A DNA stretch of 64,000 nucleotides from Tranzscheliella williamsii (GCA_023212725.1 JALBYF010000022.1:124001-188000); one strand, 5' to 3'; positions 38,265 through 48,497 are shown, counted from the stretch's first letter. The notes: generated by a model from the sequence alone, not told the origin. Numbers and translations are program-made.

Positions 38265-39941
38265 TTAGGACATGGTCGGCATGTTGACAGAGGCACGCTC
38301 AGACAGCTGGGCGTCGTCGGCCCTCCAGAGAGAGGTGGACGTCTTGAAGGCGGTGTAGAAATTGAGGGCGGACTTGCCGTAGAAGCCAATGTCGCCGAGG
38401 ACGGAGCCCTTGTTGCCGGACCAGGCGAACATGGGGAGCGGGACAGGGACGGGGACGTTGATGCCGAGTTGGCCGGCGTTGACGGACTTCTCAAACTTGC
38501 GCGCGGTGGCGCCATTGGTGGTGAAGATGGCGGCGCCGTTGCCGTACTTGTTCTTGTTGATCAGGTCGACGGCCTGGTCGAGCGTGTTGGCGTGGAGCAC
38601 GACGAGAGTGGGGCCGAAGATCTCCTGGTCGTAGGCCTGCATGCCAGGCTTGGCTTCGACGATGCTCGGGCCGACAAAGTTGCCGTTCGGGTAGTCGGCA
38701 CATTCGTAGTCGCGTCCGTCGAGCAGGATCTTGCCGCCCTCGTTCTCGACGCTTCCCGTAAGGCTGCGTACGCGTTGGCGCGCCTGCGGCGAAATGAGCG
38801 GGCCCAGATCGGCACCCTCCTCGAAACCACCCGAGACCTTGAGCTGCTTGGCGCGCTCGACCAGCTCGGGGATCCACGCTCGAGCCTCGCCGACGGCCAC
38901 CACCACCGAGAGCGCCATGCACCGCTGGCCCGCCGCGCCAAACGCAGCACCGGCAATCGAGTTGAGCGCAAAGTTCTTGTTGGCGTCGGGCATCAGGATG
39001 GCATGGTTCTTGGCACCGAGGTTGGCCTGGACACGCTTGCCGTTCGCTGTGCCGCGGTGGTAGATGTGGGTGCCCGCGCGATCGGATCCGACAAACGAGA
39101 TGGCCTTGATGCGCGGGTCGTCGCAGATCCCGTTGACCACATCCACGCCGCCGTTGACGACGTTGAGGACGCCTTTGGGCAAGCCGGCGCGTTGGCAAAG
39201 CTCGGTGATGATCATCGACGCTCCGGGCACCCGCTCGGAGGGTTTCAGCACCAGTGTGTTTCCGGTGACGGTGGCCATCGGGATCGACCAGAGCGGGATC
39301 ATGGCGGGGAAGTTGAAGGGGGCGATGGCTGCGGTCACGCCGAGCGGTTCGCGCCGGGCGTAGGTGTCCATGTCCTTGGAAACCTCGATCCTCTCCTCCA
39401 TCAGCGTGCTGGTGATCCCACAGGCCACCTCGACCACCTGCAACCCGCGAAGCACATCGCCCTTGGCATCGGCGAACGTCTTGCCTTGCTCGAGGACGAT
39501 AGCGTTGGCGATGTCATCCATGTGGTCGCGGAGCAGCGCCTGGAGCTTGAACATGACCTGCTGACGGCCCAGCAGGCTGGTGTCCCTCCAGTCGGGGAAG
39601 GCGGCCTGGGCACTGGCCACAGCAGCATCGAATTCGGAAGCGGTGGTGAGGGGCACTTTGGAGAGAAGCGCTTGAGTTGAAGGGTCGTTGACGTCGAGCC
39701 ACTCAGAGGTCTGCGAGTTGACAAACTGGCCATCGACGTAGTTTTTGGTGGTGCCGCCAAGCATAGCCGTGCCCTTCCACTTTGACTCGATGTCTTTGGC
39801 CCTGGAAAGCGCGAGCGGACTGAGCTGCGCATCGGCCGAGCTGGCAGCGGCAGGCTGCGCCAACCGTGCAGCAGCCGAGGTGCCGAAGCACCGGCTGGGC
39901 TGTGCGGCCCTGCATGCTCGCCAAACTGCTGCGGATCGCAT
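38265..39941 (-). CDS. Methylmalonate-semialdehyde dehydrogenase, mitochondrial
   Basis: The enzyme is a CoA-acylating aldehyde dehydrogenase that converts methylmalonate and malonate semialdehydes to propionyl-CoA and acetyl-CoA in valine and pyrimidine breakdown. The protein is 558 residues. The N-terminus [20 protein letters not shown] is a typical mitochondrial targeting sequence. The aldehyde dehydrogenase fold is complete: [39 protein letters not shown], and the catalytic [16 protein letters not shown] with Cys341. The family-specific C-terminal signature is [20 protein letters not shown] followed by [15 protein letters not shown]. The ATG at 39939-39941 is used. The 3' end is convergent with PRO1, 176 bases away. 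Single exon. Confidence 0.95.
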   Translation of the reverse strand: MRSAAVWRACRAAQPSRCFGTSAAARLAQPAAASSADAQLSPLALSRAKDIESKWKGTAMLGGTTKNYVDGQFVNSQTSEWLDVNDPSTQALLSKVPLTTASEFDAAVASAQAAFPDWRDTSLLGRQQVMFKLQALLRDHMDDIANAIVLEQGKTFADAKGDVLRGLQVVEVACGITSTLMEERIEVSKDMDTYARREPLGVTAAIAPFNFPAMIPLWSIPMATVTGNTLVLKPSERVPGASMIITELCQRAGLPKGVLNVVNGGVDVVNGICDDPRIKAISFVGSDRAGTHIYHRGTANGKRVQANLGAKNHAILMPDANKNFALNSIAGAAFGAAGQRCMALSVVVAVGEARAWIPELVERAKQLKVSGGFEEGADLGPLISPQARQRVRSLTGSVENEGGKILLDGRDYECADYPNGNFVGPSIVEAKPGMQAYDQEIFGPTLVVLHANTLDQAVDLINKNKYGNGAAIFTTNGATARKFEKSVNAGQLGINVPVPVPLPMFAWSGNKGSVLGDIGFYGKSALNFYTAFKTSTSLWRADDAQLSERASVNMPTMS

Positions 39942-41053
39942 GCTGTACGGTTATGCGCTTCTCTTCAGCGAAGGTACCAGGGTGGGGCGACGAAGGGATG
40001 ATGTGACTAGCAGCAAGAGGAGAAGGGCTCAGGGTGGGTGTCGGGTGGCGGGCAGGTGAGAAGACGGCGGGCTTTAACCTGGTTGCGTTTCTAATAAGCG
40101 GACGAAAGCCGGTGCGCTGTCGGCCCTAATGGCCCGTCTTGTCCGGTATAGAGGATTGTATTCGAAACCGGGTTAGAGGGCGCTCGCGCAACAGCTCGGG
40201 ATTAATCCGATTCCAAAGTCACCCTTATCAATTCCGCTTTGCGGGGTGAAGCTGCCTAATGCCGATGTTCTGTTACTTCAGCAGTCGCCGGACAATCCGC
40301 CGAAGATGAGTCACGTGCTATCCTTCACGCTTCTATTCATTGTAACTCACATCTCCCGATGGATTGGCTAGATCTTGCATCGCGCATGTTCAAGGCTTTA
40401 TGTTGGATCTCTTGGTATTGCTGGACGATCTGACAACAGAAAACACAAGTGTGATCGATCTTATTCACGTTGTGATTGTGCTTTTCGCGACGCTTTCCGC
40501 AGTCGGAAAAGCTACACAAAGTCGTTGGCTGTGAGTGGATTGGGATTGAGTCTTCTTTTTTCGACTGGCAAGGCAGCTTTGGTAGCAGAAGTTGGCCATC
40601 CCTCCCCTCTCTTTCACCGCCGCCACCATCCTCCACGAATCCGGCGGGCCTGTCGCAACATCGCTTACTGTAAGTTATAGCAGACCCAACCTGGGACTCC
40701 CAGGCTATGCTCGCAACGCGATCGACGCTCTGCCGCCGTGCTTTCCAAAGATGAAACCAATTTTCACAGACCTGATCCGACATACCCCTCACACGAATCA
40801 TTGTGAGGGGGTCAGAGGACAACCACTTAATTGCCTATATTGTACTGATTCGTCACGGCGGCGACTCCGTCTCTTGCTCGTTGTGCATGCCTTACGCGAC
40901 TGCTTTAAGCTGGCACTGACATCCATCTCCTTGCCCGTCTTTCGATGTATGCTTGCCGTCTCGTCGCCCGACAGATATCTCCAGATGTCCTTGCCATCGG
41001 TACTGTCCTCTCATCTCCCACGGACTCGGTCGAGATCGTGGTAGGCCGTCAAG
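39942..41053. other. Divergent promoter region between the dehydrogenase and GPI1
   Basis: About 1.1 kb. A short inverted sequence, GGCCCTAATGGCCC, lies near 40121. No gene, RNA or mobile element was recognised. Confidence 0.5.
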
Positions 41054-43138
41054 ATGAACGGACCCTTTTTTGATCACTATGTAACCACAACAAGCCCTGG
41101 CGCAGCACCACAGTTTGACTATCGAGCGATCGATACTGTCCTGGTCTTTTGGCCGGAAAAGTTCGATGAATTTTCTAGCCAGCTTGATCCAGGCGGGCCC
41201 ACCATCACCTCTGTCCAGCAGCGGCTGCTCATCGGCAAAGTTTTTACAGGCCATGCTCGGGAGCTGGCTATCGTTGTTCAAGGCGCTGTCTCACCAGCCT
41301 GCCGGCCATCTCTTGGCCGTCACGGCGTTAGCATGCTTGGCTCCTTGGAACTGCCTGACAAGAACGGCGAAAGCTCAAGCGAGCACTTTCCTCAGGCCCC
41401 GATCTGGATGCAGGTCATTCGCACCGACCGCGTCGACTGCCTTCCGACAATTCGTTCCATCAAGCTGGCATCGTGCCCACATCTCGATGGCGGCATTGAT
41501 CGTCCTCCATTGGGCACGCGGACCCTGCCGCCCTGTGCGATCAATCTAGTCGGCTATTCAATGCCCAAATCGAGGGTACTGCAGTACTTTGCCCTAGAGC
41601 CCTTGCGCCTTGGGCCGGTCTCGGGCATGAAGCTGATCACCATCAGCTCTCTGTTAATGCATGATGATGACCTGGTTCGCTACTCACGCGCTCGCCAAAG
41701 CGCTTATGCGCCTACCTCGCTGGAGGAAAAGGCCTATCAACTGCTCTTGCTTGATCCTGACCAGTGGCGTCAAGCGAAGCAACAGGATCCCCAACGGCAT
41801 TCCTACGCCCAGGGCACCGCCATGCGTCGGTCGGTCGAATACATCAACCAGATGCAACCGCTACGGCGAGCTATGATACACAATCGGTCCTCGCAACACT
41901 CCTCATCACCAGAGGCAAGGACGAGTGCAGATCATCTGCGTTTTCTAGCATTGTTGACCCTCGTCGAGCGCACTTTGGTGGGCATCCGTTCGATTCTGCA
42001 TTGGCCCCTTCCCCTTCTATCTCGTTCTGTTGCACAAGGCTCTGCAAGACCTAGTCTGGTCACCTTGCTGGCATGTGCTCAACAGCTCGACGTGCGCATT
42101 TCTCAGTTGCTTGTGGCCCCCCGCCTCGCCTCGAGGCTGCGCAACATTCGAAAAAACCAGAAGCTCACGACTGACGAGATAGCCGCGCCCTACATTGGTC
42201 TTTGGAACGCGATTTGGTTGATCACCAACGACATTATCCTCGGTCACGCGGTCAGCCTGCTCCTGCTCCATTACAAGTCTGATCTTGCGAAGCATATCCA
42301 GGCATACTTCGACCAGTACTTTGTGCACAACCTTCTTTGGCTGTTGGATTGGCTTGGCGACTGGCCAGCCGGTTTGAAGCTGAACACCGAGCTCTCACTC
42401 TTCTTTGGAGACGCCTACTCGTCGTTGACGAGGTCTTGGGGCACGCTGCTTTCCACCATTGTGCTCCCCCATGTCGGCTCCATCGTCGCGTGGGTCGCAG
42501 TGGCCGGTCGCCTACTAGGCGTCACGATGATCCTGTGTCTGCTACAAGATGCGATTGCCATTGGCACATTGCACATCACGATCTTCTATACACTCTCTGT
42601 CCGTACGATGAGATGCTTCGTATACCTCCTCTCGGCTCTCTTTGACCTGTTTCGAGGCAAGAAGAGGAACGCTCTTCGCGGCGGCCGGTTGGACAATGCC
42701 AGCTACGAGGTCGATCAGCTGCTGTTGGGCACGATCCTCTTCACCTTGGTCGCCTTCCTCTTCCCCACCGTCTACGTCTACTATCTGGCGTTTGGGCTGA
42801 TCAGGACCAGCGTGGTGGCATTCGCGGCGGCCGTGATAGAGACGTGCCTGGGGCTGCTCAATCATCTTCCGCTCTTCGCTCTGATGCTGCGTGTCAAGGA
42901 TCCTCACCGACTCCCTGCGGGCATCTGGCTGGAGGAGGTCGGACATGGTCATGGACAAGATTGCACAAATGCACTGCAACACGGTCGATTCCGATTGCGC
43001 TCGACACCGCTGTCGTGGGACAATATCTTTGAGGGCTATGCGCAGCACATCGGCGGCATCGCACAAGTGCCCAACATGGTCCTCCGCTGCTTGTTGGGTC
43101 AACCTTTACGTCCCTCCCTATCGCACTCTGCAATCTAA
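41054..43138 (+). CDS. GPI1: GPI-GlcNAc transferase subunit GPI1 (PIG-Q)
   Basis: Gpi1 is a membrane subunit of the ER complex that adds N-acetylglucosamine to phosphatidylinositol, the first step of GPI-anchor synthesis. The 694-residue protein has a hydrophilic N-terminal half and a conserved membrane half from about residue 360: WNAIWLITNDIILGHAVSLL, LWLLDWLGDWPAGLKLNTEL, SLFFGDAYSSLTRSWGTLLS, DAIAIGTLHITIFYTLSVRT, and KRNALRGGRLDNASYEVDQL followed by LLGTILFTLVAFLFPTVYVY. This run of motifs is specific to Gpi1. Several hydrophobic helices are present from about 380 to 610. The start ATG at 41054 follows CAAG. Single exon. Confidence 0.93.
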   Translation: MNGPFFDHYVTTTSPGAAPQFDYRAIDTVLVFWPEKFDEFSSQLDPGGPTITSVQQRLLIGKVFTGHARELAIVVQGAVSPACRPSLGRHGVSMLGSLELPDKNGESSSEHFPQAPIWMQVIRTDRVDCLPTIRSIKLASCPHLDGGIDRPPLGTRTLPPCAINLVGYSMPKSRVLQYFALEPLRLGPVSGMKLITISSLLMHDDDLVRYSRARQSAYAPTSLEEKAYQLLLLDPDQWRQAKQQDPQRHSYAQGTAMRRSVEYINQMQPLRRAMIHNRSSQHSSSPEARTSADHLRFLALLTLVERTLVGIRSILHWPLPLLSRSVAQGSARPSLVTLLACAQQLDVRISQLLVAPRLASRLRNIRKNQKLTTDEIAAPYIGLWNAIWLITNDIILGHAVSLLLLHYKSDLAKHIQAYFDQYFVHNLLWLLDWLGDWPAGLKLNTELSLFFGDAYSSLTRSWGTLLSTIVLPHVGSIVAWVAVAGRLLGVTMILCLLQDAIAIGTLHITIFYTLSVRTMRCFVYLLSALFDLFRGKKRNALRGGRLDNASYEVDQLLLGTILFTLVAFLFPTVYVYYLAFGLIRTSVVAFAAAVIETCLGLLNHLPLFALMLRVKDPHRLPAGIWLEEVGHGHGQDCTNALQHGRFRLRSTPLSWDNIFEGYAQHIGGIAQVPNMVLRCLLGQPLRPSLSHSAI

Positions 43139-43154
43139 CTGTTCTGACTTACCC

Positions 43155-43199
43155 TTGCTTGCCTATGTGCGGCGTGTCCTGCCGTTGCTTGCCTATGTG
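43155..43199 (+). repeat. Pair of 15-base direct repeats
   Basis: TTGCTTGCCTATGTG occurs at 43155-43169 and again at 43185-43199, spaced 30 bases start to start. It lies in the GPI1 3' region. Function unknown. Confidence 0.8.
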
Positions 43200-44063
43200 G
43201 TGCCTGTCGTGACTGGCTCTGTGCATAGCGTGGCTCTGTCGTGTGCATCTACCGCGAGCATCCCGGTGGGAGAGCCAGTGTGAGCGCTATTCGATCCGTT
43301 ATCAGCTGTCCCCTCCAACGCGTGGGGCGATTCTTTCTGCAGGATGGCGTGAAGCCTGCTTTCAAACAATCTCTTTATTCCTATTCCGTTTGAAGTGGCA
43401 GAGGGCAGAATAGTTGAATACAGACGTTAGTCGCTGTCGTTCTATTCGCCAGATACGAACCTCGTATTCACGTTATATCGTCATTCAAGGGTCATCGTCA
43501 CCCTTTTCCACGCGGAACTCAAGCTAAAGACGTAACTTACCTACAATATTCACAATTGTTAGCTAGTACTAGGTGGTACTAGCAGACTGTGGAGAAGTTG
43601 GGCAGCCATTTTGATAACCTATGCGGTCGCGCAGCCGTATTCAAATTTGCAAGGCACAAGGCAGGTGTAGTTGCCATTGGGACAGCGACCTGCAGCCGGC
43701 TTGCATCGATGCACTCGGACTGTGCCGCTTTCTCCTTGTCTGACTGCATGACCAAGGTGGCTAAGTAGTATCAATCAACCATCACGACCGTGGAATGCCC
43801 TCACCTTTACCATCATCATCGCGCTCTGATAGAAGCGCAATCACCGCCGTCATCGCCGCCACTCTGCGCAGTAACATTCTAACCTATCGACACGCAATTG
43901 CCACACGCGTCTTATCAGCATCACTGACCGCGCAGGGTGGGGCTATCTTGACGCCTCGAGTCATCTCGTCGAAGATTCCCGTTCGCCCAACGATCAAGAC
44001 AGTGTCCCCGCCCTTTCCCCTCCTTTCATCGCTTCGTCACTTATCTGCAGCAGCCTCTAGTTC

Positions 44064-44135
44064 GGCACCTCGAACTCGGCCGGCACCTCGAACTCGGCCG
44101 GCACCTCGAACTCGGCCGGCACCTCGAACTCGGCT
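44064..44135 (+). repeat. 18-base tandem repeat, four copies, in frame with GID4
   Basis: Four copies of GGCACCTCGAACTCGGCC stand head to tail; only the last base of copy four differs. Read in the GID4 frame each unit encodes GTSNSA, and the frame stays open into GID4. Confidence 0.9.
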
Positions 44136-44216
44136 GGCAACGTGATCTGCAAGGCATGCGCAGCCCACCGGCGGTGTAGGCGCACTTTTGTCGAGCGGAA
44201 AGAAGGGGAGTCGGAC

Positions 44217-46754
44217 ATGACTCCAGGTCCTTCCTTCAGTATGCCTGCTACGTCTCACCCATCCGAGGAGCCTCCCTCTGGCTCCTTTTCTGCTTCGTCA
44301 GCATCTACCACGTCCACCACGAACGCCACTCCTGATTCCTCTGGTAGCAGCCGCAGAGCTGACCCAGCTGCCAGCAACAATGGAAATCAGCCCAAGCTGT
44401 GCGCCTGGTGTGGACAGCAGCTAGACTCCCAACCGCACGAACGCCCCGCGCCTCTGCTCCCGGACTCGTCCTCAGCGTCGGCCTCCGCACCAAGTCCGTC
44501 GTCGTATGCCTTTGCTCCCGCATCCATACGTTCACAGCACCGTTTGCAGACGCAACAGAGTCTGACATCGGCCATCAACGCGGCCGCCGCCGTCGCATTG
44601 TCTCGGCACATGAGTGGCGAAGAGTCGCACCCCATAGACCAAGATGGACACGCTGTCTGCGCACAGTGTGCTAGCCAGCTCAGCCTTACCGAGTCCGCTC
44701 ATGGTTCGAATCCGGAGCGCAGAAGCACCGCTGAACCAGATACCGCCTCTGCGGCGGATATCCAGATGACCGAACCTCCGGAGGTCTCGCCCCCGGAGAT
44801 ACACCGCAACGAAGCAGGCAGCAGTCGCCTCCCGCCGAGCACGACCGAGCTTATTGCCAGCGACAGCAGTAGCACCGCAACAGCTACCTCGTACGCTCAG
44901 TCACCACCCCAGGCCAATCTCTCCATCTCCATTGCGAACATGGGCGCCGGCGGCGACGCGGTTGGTTTAGCGCCTGACGGACTATACATGCAAGACAGTT
45001 CTGCTTTCCCTCCCCTCCCGCCGCCAGGCTCGTCGCCTGCGCTGCGGTCGCCAACATCGCCCCTCATCAGCGGTAGATCAGCCAGTCGCGGCAGAATCCG
45101 GTTCGCAGACGTACATGCTATCGGCCACGAAACGTCAGCATCGCCACCCTTGCCGCTTCAGTTCCAACAGGCGTCCCAGGGCACCGCTGGAGGCTCTGCC
45201 GTCCTTAGCATCGGACGGTCAGGCAGCTTCTCTCGAAGCCTCAGCTCGAACGGCTCTGGTCCTGAGAATGCAAATTCCAGTTCAGCCTCCGTGGTTGTCA
45301 GTTTTCCAGCGAGCACCAGCTCAGCAACCGCGGGCCTAGCTGCTCACCTTGCCAGCGTAGCTTCCGATCCTTCCTCGGAGTCTGTGCTTCCACAGCCCAA
45401 GTCAGGCAGTAGCACCATCAGCAGCAGCAGCGGCAGCAACGGCCATTACGTCGTGCCCGCTCCCGCAAATGCGAACCCCGGCGCGGCTAAGCAGCGACGG
45501 TCGTCATCCGTCCAGCGCCTTGGTCGTTCTGGCTCTTCGACCGGCCCCACCACGCTTCCTTTTGCCGCGGTCGGGGCCGCCAAGGACCCTGCTGCCGAAT
45601 CGGATCCGTACGGGCCCAGCGCCGTGACGCGCCCGAGGCTTAGCAACATCCCCATGCATGTGATCACCGATGAGCTCCATCAGTCAGCCAAGAGGGACCG
45701 CCCGCTGTCACTACGCTCGTGGGCGTCGGCGCGTGGGACCGATCCGTCTCGGGCGGTCAAGTATCACATCAATCCATTGGCCGCAGCGCAGAGCAGCACG
45801 ACGGAAGCGGCAGCCAGGTTAGGCCTCAGCGAAGCGGTCGGGCTAGGCCATACGGTAGAAGGAGCGCGCTGGTATGCAGCGGCGGGGCCAGACCCGCTAC
45901 AGGACATCTCATGGCTACGGACGCCGCCACGCGGGCGCGGTTGTCTGTATCCCGGCGCGACATTCAACGGGACGCAGAAGTCGGGGCGCAATTCATACGA
46001 CGTGACGGTACGGATCGTCAACGTGGACCTGGACGCTTCGCATCTGTGCGGCTACCTGAACATCCGGGGGCTCACCGAGGACTGGCCCGAGCTGACGACC
46101 TACTTTGACGCAGAGATTATTGGCGACCGGTACGGCTTTGTGACGGGCAAGTGGGGCGCGACCGAGGCGGACGACCTGAAGCACTGGGCGCGGTTTGCGC
46201 CGTTCCGGCCGCTGCGTTCTGCGCTCTCGAAGCCGGGGCTGCGATTCAACCAGCTGAACAAGCCGTACGTGTTTATGCGGTGGAAGGAGAAGTTCCTGGT
46301 GCCGGACCACCGCGTGCGCGACATCAACGGCGCGAGCTTTGCCGGCTTCTACTACGTCTGCGTCGAGCTGGGCGACGGGGCTGCGCGGCCGGCGGAGGCG
46401 TGGGAGGGGCGCGGGCGGAGCGATAGCCATAGCGCGAGCGGGAGTGGAAGCGGGGGTGGGGGTGGGGTGTCGACGGCAAGTTCGCCGCTGGGGGCGGCGA
46501 CAGGGGCGCAGTGGTATGCGGCGCGCACGCAGCGGCGGCGCGAGCTCTCGCTCTCTGCGCCGTGGCCCGCCTCGCCGGGCAGCCCCGGCTCGGTCGGCGA
46601 GGCCCCGTTCACCCCCCCCGCCCCGCCCGCAGACGACCTCGGCGCGGCGGGCAAAATGTCCGGCTTCTACTTTCACGAGAACAGCGAACCCTACCAGCAA
46701 CTCGCCCTCCACCACACCCCCGAGCCCGCCACCGCCAGCTTCGAGCTGCGCTAG
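44217..46754 (+). CDS. GID4: GID4/VID24-type substrate receptor of the GID/CTLH ubiquitin ligase
   Basis: Gid4 binds N-terminal proline degrons and directs gluconeogenic enzymes to the GID E3 ligase. From the ATG at 44217 the protein is 845 residues, far longer than yeast Gid4 (362). The first 560 residues are Ser/Pro-rich and contain two CxxC pairs (CAWC at 62-65, CAQC at 148-151) that could form a zinc ribbon. The conserved beta-barrel starts near residue 565: SWLRTPPRGRGCLYPGATFN, GTQKSGRNSYDVTVRI, LCGYLNIRGLTEDWPELTTY, FDAEIIGDRYGFVTGKWGAT and KPYVFMRWKEKFLVPDHRV, then SFAGFYYVCVEL. After a Gly/Ser/Pro-rich insert the final family block MSGFYFHENSEPYQQLALHH follows. The frame is open further upstream to 44061 without an ATG. 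Confidence 0.88.
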   Translation: MTPGPSFSMPATSHPSEEPPSGSFSASSASTTSTTNATPDSSGSSRRADPAASNNGNQPKLCAWCGQQLDSQPHERPAPLLPDSSSASASAPSPSSYAFAPASIRSQHRLQTQQSLTSAINAAAAVALSRHMSGEESHPIDQDGHAVCAQCASQLSLTESAHGSNPERRSTAEPDTASAADIQMTEPPEVSPPEIHRNEAGSSRLPPSTTELIASDSSSTATATSYAQSPPQANLSISIANMGAGGDAVGLAPDGLYMQDSSAFPPLPPPGSSPALRSPTSPLISGRSASRGRIRFADVHAIGHETSASPPLPLQFQQASQGTAGGSAVLSIGRSGSFSRSLSSNGSGPENANSSSASVVVSFPASTSSATAGLAAHLASVASDPSSESVLPQPKSGSSTISSSSGSNGHYVVPAPANANPGAAKQRRSSSVQRLGRSGSSTGPTTLPFAAVGAAKDPAAESDPYGPSAVTRPRLSNIPMHVITDELHQSAKRDRPLSLRSWASARGTDPSRAVKYHINPLAAAQSSTTEAAARLGLSEAVGLGHTVEGARWYAAAGPDPLQDISWLRTPPRGRGCLYPGATFNGTQKSGRNSYDVTVRIVNVDLDASHLCGYLNIRGLTEDWPELTTYFDAEIIGDRYGFVTGKWGATEADDLKHWARFAPFRPLRSALSKPGLRFNQLNKPYVFMRWKEKFLVPDHRVRDINGASFAGFYYVCVELGDGAARPAEAWEGRGRSDSHSASGSGSGGGGGVSTASSPLGAATGAQWYAARTQRRRELSLSAPWPASPGSPGSVGEAPFTPPAPPADDLGAAGKMSGFYFHENSEPYQQLALHHTPEPATASFELR

Positions 46755-46915
46755 CCCTCCCCCCCCGCTACTACCACACCACACTCCGCCCTATCGCAAT
46801 CCACGGAAGCCCTGTGCGCTTTACAGACGAAGACGGAAAGACGGGCAAAGAAGACGGTGCGATGTGCGATGTGCGACGTGTGTGCAGTACAAGTACAGGT
46901 TGGGTGGGGGGGTGG

Positions 46916-47937
46916 TTACTCGGCGGCGCGCCAGAGCTGGTCGGCGAGGACGAGTGGGCTGATGGCGTTGGCGGCGAGGTGGGCGTGGTGGATGTCGACG
47001 TGGATGGCGGCGTTGCGGGCGTCGCTGCGGACCAGGAGGGCGGACCAGGAGTCTTTGGCGGGGTCTTTGGCGGGGAGGAAGCCGAGGCTGCGGAAGATTT
47101 TCAGGCAGAGGCTGTAGAGCGAGGCGGGGTCAGCACGGGCACGGGGTGGCCACGGCGGGGTGGAGGGGGAGGGATGGAGGGAGGGACTTACGCGTCGCGG
47201 TCCATGGCGGACTCGTCCTCGACGTCGACCTGCTCGAGCTCGTCCAGGGCGGCGCGGCAGGCGTGCAGCTGTGCCTGGAGGGTGGCAAGCAGCGCCTCGT
47301 TCTCGTTGATCTTCTTGGCGAGCTCAAAGTTGCGGTTGTCCAGCTTCTCCACTGTCTCGGCGTGCTGGTTGAGGCTGCGCCACTCGGCTGCCTCGCGCGT
47401 CGACTGGCGGCGCAGGTCGGCCAGTGCCGTCTCGAGCGCTGTCCGCCACAAACGCAACCCATCCGTGCACGAGTGTGGTTAGCCCAAGCGCACCGCAACC
47501 GCGCGCGCAGGTACACTCACCGTGGATCTTGGCACGCATCTCCTCCTCCTCCTTCCGGCGACGCTGCTGCGTCTCGCGGATCGTCTTTTCAATCTGCCGC
47601 AGCTTGTCCAGCTCTTCGTGCGGCTGCAGCGACGAAATCAGATTCTCAATATCCTCGTCGCTGTCAGCAAGGCGGGCGTCAGTAAGCATTTGGCAAGAGC
47701 GCACGGACACAGAAGCACGCGGCACACATACGTTAGTCGTCCTTCCTCCCCCTTTGCAAACGGCGATGGCGCCGCCGCCGCCGTCCGATCCGGGGCACTG
47801 TCCGGCGGTGTTGACGGCATCGACGAGGAGCGTGGTGTCGATGCGCCAGACATCTGCGCAGCGCCATCGTCAGCAGTGCGCCCAGCTTTGGGCGTGCCTG
47901 CCCCGGCAGAAGCGGACGCGGCTCGCGGTGCCGACAT
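46916..47937 (-). CDS. SPC24: Kinetochore protein SPC24 (four exons)
   Basis: Spc24 pairs with Spc25 in the Ndc80 complex that links kinetochores to spindle microtubules. Exons in sense order are 47732-47937, 47521-47660, 47192-47438 and 46916-47111; the introns are 71, 82 and 80 nt with GTATGT, GTGAGT and GTAAGT donors. All phases agree and give 262 residues. Exon 2 holds the family N-terminal block DEDIENLISSLQPHEELDKL. Exon 3 is coiled coil (ETVEKLDNRNFELAKKINEN). Exon 4 encodes the globular end, LCLKIFRSLGFLP, SWSALLVRSDARNAAIHVDI and ending LVLADQLWRAAE. About 69 Ala/Ser/Pro-rich residues precede the conserved part; the true start could be a later ATG (MSGASTPRSSS). Confidence 0.85.
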
Positions 47938-48426
47938 TGTCCGGCGGTCTAGGGATAGCGAGCTGCTTGCTCCGCGGCAGGCACTTGTCTCCGCACTGGC
48001 TCGATCCTGGCGGTGGCGGCGATGTGCACTTTGCAAAGCGGAGGTTCGGGCGAAATAGCGGCTCGACAAGGGCAGCGCTGCTGGCTGGCGTAGGTGGATG
48101 ATGACGAGATGGTGATGCGAAGCGCAGATGCGTGCGCCAGTCTGGTGTTGATTCAAAGAGAGAAATGCGCGCAGTCCGCCCGCATAGAGTTGAGTGTTAC
48201 TTATGCGTCGCGCTCCAAAGGCGACAAATTTGAAGCGCAATCACTCGCACGACTCCATCACCCGCACGTCTCAGTCGCTCGCACCAGACAGCGCAGGCGA
48301 GACACTATGATATGGTGGCAACAACAAGCGATGAGCCTCGTCGCTGTCAGGGGTCGCAGCAGCGATTGAAGAGGACGAAGGGGGAGAAAGGCGTGAGGAG
48401 GGGTGTTTACGCGCACGCACCGAGGC

Positions 48427-48471
48427 CACGTGATGCAAACAACCGGACACGCTTGAGCTTGCTCCACGTGA
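48427..48471. promoter_or_regulatory. Two CACGTGA E-box/Cbf1-type elements
   Basis: CACGTG occurs at 48427-48432 and at 48465-48470, 38 bases apart, each followed by GA or TGA-like sequence. TCACGTG (its complement) is the core bound by fungal bHLH factors such as Cbf1 and Pho4. They lie 116-160 bases upstream of the DUF7704 ATG. Binding is inferred. Confidence 0.45.
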
Positions 48472-48497
48472 CGGATCCGAGCCGCGCGTAAAGCCCT

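Larger units (their letters stand above)
43139..44216. other. Intergenic region between GPI1 and GID4
   Basis: About 1.08 kb. It contains a pair of 15-base direct repeats (43155-43199), a short open frame from an ATG at 43795 with no recognisable product, and an 18-base tandem repeat at 44064-44135 that is in frame with GID4. Confidence 0.55.

Noticed and set aside
38133..39680. 515-codon plus-strand frame
   Set aside because: Antisense shadow of the methylmalonate-semialdehyde dehydrogenase, whose full-length family match is unambiguous.
40121..40134. GGCCCTAATGGCCC with CCCTAA-like core, suggesting a telomere-type repeat
   Set aside because: Only a single copy; no tandem array. It is simply a short inverted sequence.
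43795..44145. 116-codon ATG frame upstream of GID4 ending in Ala-Pro-Arg-Thr-Arg-Pro repeats
   Set aside because: It reads the 18-base repeat in a different frame from GID4 and has no other support. It may be part of the GID4 leader or an upstream frame.
44703..44713. GGTTCGAATCC, a perfect tRNA B-box match
   Set aside because: It lies inside the GID4 coding region, and I see no A-box or cloverleaf stems around it.
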